Positions 58,893-64,000 of a stretch of DNA of 64,000 nt are shown in pieces. The translations under genes were made by a program, and so were the position numbers. The stretch's first letter is position 1. The number at the start of each line of letters is the position of its first letter. The notes under the pieces were generated by a model. That model did not search any database, had not been told where the DNA came from, and was given only the letters and a program-made list of their open reading frames with translations. The stretch comes from Verrucomicrobia bacterium LW23 (GTDB lineage Bacteria > Verrucomicrobiota > Verrucomicrobiia > Methylacidiphilales > UBA1321): contig QAZA01000011.1 in the NCBI GenBank assembly GCA_003054695.1, positions 1 through 64,000 on the forward strand, in the 5' to 3' direction.

Positions 58893-60734
58893 ATGTCCGC
58901 CATCTCCGCACTCCTCGGCCTCAACATTACCGACTTCAAGAAGGGCATTGCCCTGGCGAAGAACGAAGCGCAGGACCTCGGCAACACCATCGAAAAGTCG
59001 ATGCTCAACATGGCCGGCATCGGTGGGCTGGCGGACATGGTTACCAATGCGTTTGAGCTGACTACCGAGCTGGGCAATATGGCTCTGAAGCTTAACGCCA
59101 CCGGCCAGGGCCTCGCCCAGCTGCGCGAGTTGGCGCGGCAAAACGGCATGGGCTTTGACGAGATGGGCGAAGGGCTGGAGGAGTTTGCCAGCAAGATTGC
59201 CGACGCAGTGGCCGGCAATACCGATTTGCTGGACGTGTTTGCGAAGGTTGGCATCTCGCAAAAGGACCTGGCCAACATGAAGACGGACGACGTTTTCAAG
59301 CGGCTGAAGGCGTCCGCGATCGACACCACCGACGCCATGGCGCTGTTTGGCGAAAGCGGCATCAAGCTCTATCCCATCCTGCAAAGTCTGGAGAGTGCGC
59401 CGATGCCGAAGGGCATCGACCAGGAGTCGATCGACTCCGTGATGGAGCTGCAGCAGGGCTTTGCGCACCTCAGCGACACCATTTCCACCGGCCTGGCGGA
59501 CGCGTTTGTGACGGTAAAGCCGTATGTCGCCACGTTCTTTCAGGGGGTGAAGGGTTTTGCCGATCAGGCGGTGATTTCCATCACCACGCTCGGTATCGCG
59601 TTGTACGAGAGCATCTTCGGCACGTCCGAACGCGCGGTGAAAGCCATGCAGGAAGGGCACCGCATGTTGGAGGAATCGCAGCGCAAGACGGCGGAAAGCA
59701 TGTCGCGCGCCTGGAGCGGTGAGAAGTCGCCCGAGGCGAAGGAAGCCGCCAAAAATAAGGAAGACGACAACAAAGCGCAGCGTGCCATGGCTGCCGAAGC
59801 GGCAGTGGCGAAGAAAAGGCAGGAGATTGCCGATAAGGAAGCGAAGGCAAAGGAGGATTTGCTTACCGATGAACAAAAGCTGGAAGCTATAGAGAAACGC
59901 CGTGCCGATGCCTATGCGCAATACACACAGGCGCGTGAAGCCGCCGGCGGTAAAGATACAGCACAAACGCTATCCTACTACGAAAAGCTGAAGCAGGCGG
60001 AGTGGGATGCGGATAAACTACGCACGGCCCTGGCCAAAAAGCAGAAGGAAGAGCAGGAGAAAAAGCAGGCCGATACCCTCAAAGAGATAGAGCGAATAGA
60101 AGAAAAGGAGCGCGACATTGCGGAGAAGGAGCGGCAACATGAGCTCGACAAGCTGTCCGCCGCCGTGGCGCTGAAGGTGCTGCAGGCGGAGTTTAATCAG
60201 CTGGTCGCCGAGGAGAACGCACTTCGGGACAAAGGCGGCACCGCCTGGGTATCCGCCTATGAGAAGCGGGTGGAACTGGAAGCCAAGCTGGTTGAACAAA
60301 CGCGCAAAGCTCAGGAGGAAGAACAGGAGCACATGGAAAAGCTTGCGAAAGCAAGTGAGGATGTCGCCAGCAAGAAAAAGGCGATAGCCGAGCAAGGTAA
60401 GATGAGCTACAGCGTGCAGGACATTGCCAATAGCGGCGGGCAGGCCGGCTTTGAAGCAAAACGCCTGCTTAAGTATGAAGCCGAAGCCCGCAACAACGTC
60501 AACACACAGTTTGGCGCGCGGGCGGCGGAGCGGGCGAAGGCTCTCCGGCAAAAGCTGATGGATCGCGGCCTGATCGATGATCCCAAACGCGCCATGAAGG
60601 AGGCGCTGGAGAAGTCCGAAAAGGAGCTGGCCACCATCGCCGATAATACAGCAGGCATGTTTGCCGTGAAGCCCGGGGGCGGCGCCGGCAAGGCGAGTGC
60701 GGGGCGCGGTGCCTCGGCGGGGCTGATGGGTTGA
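58893..60734 (+). CDS. Tape measure protein
   Basis: The 613-residue protein has an N-terminal ALLGLNITDFKKGIALAKNE region, a hydrophobic middle (PYVATFFQGVKGFADQAVIS), and a long coiled-coil, Lys/Glu-rich region from about residue 290 to 560. This is the pattern of tape measure proteins, which set tail length. It is fairly short, suggesting a short-tailed siphovirus. Confidence 0.82.
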   Translation: MSAISALLGLNITDFKKGIALAKNEAQDLGNTIEKSMLNMAGIGGLADMVTNAFELTTELGNMALKLNATGQGLAQLRELARQNGMGFDEMGEGLEEFASKIADAVAGNTDLLDVFAKVGISQKDLANMKTDDVFKRLKASAIDTTDAMALFGESGIKLYPILQSLESAPMPKGIDQESIDSVMELQQGFAHLSDTISTGLADAFVTVKPYVATFFQGVKGFADQAVISITTLGIALYESIFGTSERAVKAMQEGHRMLEESQRKTAESMSRAWSGEKSPEAKEAAKNKEDDNKAQRAMAAEAAVAKKRQEIADKEAKAKEDLLTDEQKLEAIEKRRADAYAQYTQAREAAGGKDTAQTLSYYEKLKQAEWDADKLRTALAKKQKEEQEKKQADTLKEIERIEEKERDIAEKERQHELDKLSAAVALKVLQAEFNQLVAEENALRDKGGTAWVSAYEKRVELEAKLVEQTRKAQEEEQEHMEKLAKASEDVASKKKAIAEQGKMSYSVQDIANSGGQAGFEAKRLLKYEAEARNNVNTQFGARAAERAKALRQKLMDRGLIDDPKRAMKEALEKSEKELATIADNTAGMFAVKPGGGAGKASAGRGASAGLMG

Positions 60735-60782
60735 GCCGCTGGCGTCGTGGGAGCGGGCGATTGACTCCCGCCCCTCGGCGTC

Positions 60783-61709
60783 ATGCCGCGATACGATGGA
60801 GACTTTACCGCGCCCCGGCCGCAGGGGGCGTTGCTTACCGAATATCCCTTCGAGGACTATCCCGAGGCGACGATTATTCGGCAGATTTACCTGCAGCGAT
60901 TCGATTCGTACGAGCGCCCCGGCTTCACCAGCACGCATCCGGTCCGCACGGACCACTACTTCTGCAGCGACTCCCCACTGGAGGACGCCGGACTCGGCAT
61001 CGGCCGCTTTACGCGCACCTGGGCAAAGATCCCGCCGCAGCGCATTGAGTACGGCAAAAAGATCTGGCAATTGCCGGAAGCGGTGGGCGGCGGCTCGTCC
61101 CGGCCGGAGCAAACGAACTGGCGCAGCGTCACCTGGGAAAGCAACCCGACCGAATCGACCACGCGCTTTACGCCAGCCGGCGACTTCCTGCCCGGCGACC
61201 AGGTTGTCATCGGCACGAAGCGCTTCCGCGCGTTTGCGTCCAGCTGGAACATCGGCAACGGCCTGCCCACCGTGGGCAACTCGTTTTTCTATCCGCCGGA
61301 CGAGGGCAAAGGCTGCACGGTTATCGCCGTGGCGGACGGCATGCTCACCGTCGACGCGCTGTTTGACGGTCCGCAGTATGCCGGCCAACCTTCCCTATCT
61401 ATAAAGCGGGCAAGCACCAGCAAAACGCGCATCTCGCCGATTGTAGCGAGTCGCACTATTTATGATTACTTCCTTCTGAATGTAACCAGTGGCATTGTTA
61501 CACCTGATGACATTGAAAAGGAAGATGCGTTTGATCCGTCTTTGGAGTTCATGCGTAACGGTCGTTTTGACGTTGCCGGCTTCTACAACCTTGTAATGCA
61601 GGGCGGCTATATCAATGCGGAAGTGGATACGGTAGAACGCTGGATGGGGCAGATCTACGAACGCATTCGCATTCAGGTAAAGCCCGGCAACTACAAGCGC
61701 AATACATGA
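60783..61709 (+). CDS. Hypothetical distal tail protein
   Basis: The 308-residue protein follows the tape measure. YLQRFDSYERPGFTSTHPVR and RFTPAGDFLPGDQVVIGTKR suggest a beta-rich tail-tip component. No family recognised. It overlaps the next gene by 4 bases (ATGA). Confidence 0.5.
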   Translation: MPRYDGDFTAPRPQGALLTEYPFEDYPEATIIRQIYLQRFDSYERPGFTSTHPVRTDHYFCSDSPLEDAGLGIGRFTRTWAKIPPQRIEYGKKIWQLPEAVGGGSSRPEQTNWRSVTWESNPTESTTRFTPAGDFLPGDQVVIGTKRFRAFASSWNIGNGLPTVGNSFFYPPDEGKGCTVIAVADGMLTVDALFDGPQYAGQPSLSIKRASTSKTRISPIVASRTIYDYFLLNVTSGIVTPDDIEKEDAFDPSLEFMRNGRFDVAGFYNLVMQGGYINAEVDTVERWMGQIYERIRIQVKPGNYKRNT

Positions 61710-62047
61710 GCAAAGGCAATAAAGGCACGGGCGGTAAGATCAAGCGCTTTATTGCCGGCGACACTGAGCGCACGCCTATGCATGAAGAGGCCATTAACGA
61801 AATCGTTGATGAACTCAACATGTGGCGCAACGCCAAAATCATTAACGGGCGTGGCCAGTTTGTCTTTGCCGGCGATGAAGTGGCGCTTGATCTCAACCCC
61901 GACACCGAAGGCACCGAGGAAACGTCCACAGGCGAAGCCGGAACAGCGCCCGAGCCGCCGCCCGGCTACGAACATATCACCATTACCTATTGCCCAGGTG
62001 AAGGCATGGACCCTGTTACACGTACGGTACTTGCATTGATTGAATAG
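61706..62047 (+). CDS. Hypothetical small tail protein
   Basis: The 113-residue protein has a basic N-terminus and an acidic C-terminal half (DTEGTEETSTGEAGTAPEPP). It is coupled to the previous gene. Function unknown. Confidence 0.5.
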   Translation: MSKGNKGTGGKIKRFIAGDTERTPMHEEAINEIVDELNMWRNAKIINGRGQFVFAGDEVALDLNPDTEGTEETSTGEAGTAPEPPPGYEHITITYCPGEGMDPVTRTVLALIE

Positions 62048-62055
62048 ACATCGCC

Positions 62056-62499
62056 ATGCCCAACTATCTCATGCAGCCGGCATCTATGGTTCCAGAAGAT
62101 TGGCCGTGCAAATGCGAATCAGGCTGCGCGTGCCCGCCGCACGTCTCTGGCGTCGGCTTCTTTGTGGAAACGGCCGACTCATTTCTTTCTTACAGTAGTT
62201 TCCTTACATATGTTCCTCCCGATCCGCCAACTGAAGAAGATCCCGGAGAATGTAACGCAGGAACGGGGCGCTATCATGATCACGTGGCCAATTTCGATAC
62301 TGGCGACGAACAGTTCGCCATTCAACTGCGTTGCTGTAACGGTAGCGCTATATTGCGCGTTTCTTACTTTTATTTAGGCGATCATATCGTTGATTTTGAA
62401 TCTCATGGCCATATTAGCGAGATAACAACGGCGTGCACATCGGAAAGCCTGGAGTTCGGAGTTCTCGGATCATCGCTTTACGTCCATATATACTGGTAA
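62056..62499 (+). CDS. Hypothetical Cys-rich tail protein
   Basis: The 147-residue protein has a Cys-rich start (PCKCESGCACPPHVSG) and a beta-rich remainder (EQFAIQLRCCNGSAILRVSY). Lower in GC than the tail genes before it. Function unknown. Confidence 0.5.
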   Translation: MPNYLMQPASMVPEDWPCKCESGCACPPHVSGVGFFVETADSFLSYSSFLTYVPPDPPTEEDPGECNAGTGRYHDHVANFDTGDEQFAIQLRCCNGSAILRVSYFYLGDHIVDFESHGHISEITTACTSESLEFGVLGSSLYVHIYW

Positions 62500-62502
62500 T
62501 TT

Positions 62503-62763
62503 ATGAATGGTGTTTGCGATACACTAACCTATTGCGCTATATGCATTCGCGGGGGGATACATCGCCGCACACTGCTTGAAACAAAAGGCATTGCTGAGCG
62601 TGAGCGCGCAAGTTTTGATATTTGCCCGAAGGGATACACACATGATCGGCTTCCGTCTAAGGAAGCAAAGGCGTTTGCGAAAAAGATGATTCACTATAAA
62701 AATCGCAACTATCCGTGCTGCGATAAGCGACGCCAGATGGTTGACTCCGACCGCACGGCGTGA
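62503..62763 (+). CDS. Hypothetical small phage protein
   Basis: The 86-residue basic protein (DTLTYCAICIRGGIHRRTLL) has several Cys residues that could bind metal. It overlaps the next gene by 4 bases (GTGA). Confidence 0.5.
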   Translation: MNGVCDTLTYCAICIRGGIHRRTLLETKGIAERERASFDICPKGYTHDRLPSKEAKAFAKKMIHYKNRNYPCCDKRRQMVDSDRTA

Positions 62764-63143
62764 AGCTGTATATCGATCGCTCATCAGCGGAGCTGCTGAC
62801 CACCGAAGTGCGCGTGAAGCTTGGCACGCGCATCCGCCTGGATCTCGTCTTTACCGAGGGCGGCCGGCCTGTCGCGCTGAAGTCCGACGCCACCGGCAGG
62901 CTTGCTGCCAAGTCGGCATTAGTTGATGCCACCTATTCGCTCGACACGCCGAGTTGGACGCCTGGCGCTTCTGCCGGCGTCTACACGTTTATCGTGAACG
63001 TCGATGACCCCAGCCTCATCGCCCGGTTTACCGACCAGCCGGAGCTGACTTTTGTTGCGGAAATCGAATGGCGCGAGGGCGGATGTATCTACAAGACGCC
63101 GACCTTTCGGCTCATTGTTCAGAACCGCGTCATCACGGAGTAA
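62760..63143 (+). CDS. Hypothetical tail-tip protein
   Basis: The 127-residue beta-rich protein starts at GTG 62760 ([20 protein letters not shown]) and ends [16 protein letters not shown]. Such short beta-rich proteins commonly support phage tail fibres. It directly precedes the collagen-repeat protein. Confidence 0.5.
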   Translation: MKLYIDRSSAELLTTEVRVKLGTRIRLDLVFTEGGRPVALKSDATGRLAAKSALVDATYSLDTPSWTPGASAGVYTFIVNVDDPSLIARFTDQPELTFVAEIEWREGGCIYKTPTFRLIVQNRVITE

Positions 63144-63169
63144 CGTCCGCTGCCGCCCGCTCCCATCGC

Positions 63170-64000
63170 ATGCAAATTCACGTCGACAAAACCAACGCCC
63201 TCAACGTCGCGCCGAACCGGCTGGAAGCCAAACGCCAGGCGTGGCTTTTGCTGGACGTCGTGTTCCACGCCGGCGCCCCCGAGGCGCCCGTGCTGCTCGA
63301 CCCTGGCGCGGCCGTTAAGCTCGGCGTCAAGGCGCGATTCGATACCGACCAATTCCTTGCGTTCTCCTCGACGCCCTCGATCGATACCGCCGGCATGCGT
63401 TACCGCTTCGCCCTCCCTCTCGACGGCGCCGAGTTGGGCGCCCTTTTTGCCGGCGGCGCGCCACACGTCGATACGCACCTGGAAGTTCATGTCAACGAGC
63501 TGGGCACGCCCGTCAAAACCGGTCCGATCGCTTTCCGCATTCACAACGCCGTTATCCTTGGCGCGGAGAGCTTCCCCACCCCGATCGACGTCATTCAAGG
63601 CCCACAGGGCGAACCCGGTCCGCCCGGCCCGCCCGGTGCGGACGGGGAGGATGGCGCGCCCGGAGCCACTGGCCCAGCCGGTCCGCAAGGCGAGCCCGGC
63701 CCGCCCGGCCCGCCCGGTGCGGACGGGGAGGATGGCGCGCCCGGAGCCACCGGCCCGGCCGGCCCGCAAGGCGAGCCCGGCCCGCCCGGAGCGGACGGGG
63801 AAGATGGTGCGCCCGGCGCCACCGGCCCGGCTGGCCCGCAGGGCGAGCCCGGCCCGCCCGGCCCGCCCGGTGCGGACGGGGAGGATGGCGCGCCCGGAGC
63901 CACCGGCCCGGCCGGCCCGCAAGGCGAGCCCGGCCCGCCCGGAGCGGACGGGGAAGATGGTGCGCCCGGCGCCACCGGCCCGGCTGGCCCGCAGGGCGAG
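63170..64000 (+). CDS. Collagen-repeat tail protein, cut by the window edge
   Basis: The frame from ATG 63170 stays open to the window edge. The first 143 residues are beta-rich ([40 protein letters not shown]). From 63599 the protein is pure Gly-x-y collagen: units of 27 residues (63599-63679, 63680-63760, 63833-63913) and 24 residues (63761-63832, 63914-63985), lacking one GPP triplet in the short form. Collagen-like fibres in phages often present receptor-binding tips. The start is set by coupling to the preceding gene region. Confidence 0.88.
   Translation, partial: MQIHVDKTNALNVAPNRLEAKRQAWLLLDVVFHAGAPEAPVLLDPGAAVKLGVKARFDTDQFLAFSSTPSIDTAGMRYRFALPLDGAELGALFAGGAPHVDTHLEVHVNELGTPVKTGPIAFRIHNAVILGAESFPTPIDVIQGPQGEPGPPGPPGADGEDGAPGATGPAGPQGEPGPPGPPGADGEDGAPGATGPAGPQGEPGPPGADGEDGAPGATGPAGPQGEPGPPGPPGADGEDGAPGATGPAGPQGEPGPPGADGEDGAPGATGPAGPQGE
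63599..64000 (+). repeat. Tandem 81/72-base collagen repeats
   Basis: In-frame DNA repeats of 81 bases (three) and 72 bases (two), order long-long-short-long-short, then a sixth partial unit to the edge. The high identity implies recent amplification or recombination. Confidence 0.9.

Larger units (their letters stand above)
29757..64000. mobile_element. Prophage, siphovirus-type, left and central part
   Basis: Integrase next to tRNA-Arg(TCT), then small regulators, a recombination and replication set, terminase, portal, protease/scaffold, capsid, head-tail joining, tail tube, tape measure and tail-tip genes, in the usual lambda-like order and almost all on the plus strand. A long tape measure without visible sheath or baseplate genes suggests a siphovirus. 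The structural genes look intact; the RusA-like gene carries a frameshift. The right end lies outside the window, so lysis genes and the right attachment site cannot be judged. Confidence 0.92.

Noticed and set aside
63599-64000. Possible CRISPR-like repeat array
   Set aside because: The repeats are in-frame Gly-x-y collagen codons without spacers.
29757-64000. Reverse transcriptase, retron or diversity-generating retroelement in the prophage
   Set aside because: No YxDD-containing frame or template/variable repeat pair was seen in this part. The right end is outside the window.

Overview
The window is GC-rich bacterial chromosome (1 to about 29.7 kb) joined to the left and central part of a tailed-phage prophage that runs off the right edge (about 29.76-64.0 kb). 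The host part carries an outer-membrane set (bamA, an OmpH/Skp chaperone, lpxD), the block rplY-pth-rpsF-ssb-rplI, isolated housekeeping genes (rpiB, fabI, amt, ispE, a NifS/IscS desulfurase), weak or absent Shine-Dalgarno sites, and many hairpin-forming intergenic repeats. Together these suggest a Gram-negative member of the Verrucomicrobia/PVC group, perhaps Opitutae-like. This placement is inferred from gene order and style; there is no rRNA gene to confirm it.

Host layout. 0.3-6 kb: DUF58 protein, rpiB, fabI (minus), a receiver/DUF4388 protein and a large GT-C-like membrane protein (minus). 6.1-9.9 kb: ribosomal and translation genes ending in a strong terminator. 10.5-15 kb: bamA-ompH-lpxD, the envelope biogenesis cluster. 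15.8-18.3 kb: a PknB-like Ser/Thr kinase with one membrane span. 19.3-24.2 kb: ammonium transporter, ispE and a lipoprotein lipase. 24.7-29.6 kb: a small membrane protein, an L,D-transpeptidase, a SnoaL-like protein, a cysteine desulfurase and pterin carbinolamine dehydratase. The gaps hold at least five families of dispersed hairpin or palindromic repeats.

Prophage. A tyrosine recombinase lies directly beside tRNA-Arg(TCT), which marks the left attachment site. Next come small DNA-binding proteins with shared AGGTGAT palindromes, an HNH protein, a recombination/replication set (Sak4-like ATPase, Cas4-like PD-(D/E)XK nuclease with a Cys cluster, an SSB-like protein, a RusA-like resolvase with a frameshift, a replication-initiation-like protein, a DnaC-like loader and a sigma-like HTH protein), ParB-like and terminase genes, portal, S49 protease/scaffold, capsid, head-tail joining and tail genes, the tape measure, and a collagen-repeat tail protein cut by the window edge.

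Two AT-rich cargo segments stand out from the GC-rich phage genome. (1) 41.1-44.7 kb holds four tightly coupled genes: a putative PD-(D/E)XK nuclease, two proteins I do not recognise, and an AbiGi-family protein. It sits between the replication and packaging modules and is the best candidate here for an undescribed phage-defence system. (2) 48.4-49.9 kb holds an ApeA-like HEPN ribonuclease gene, antisense to the late genes and wedged between the large terminase and the head-tail joining gene. Both look like moron or defence cargo carried by the prophage.
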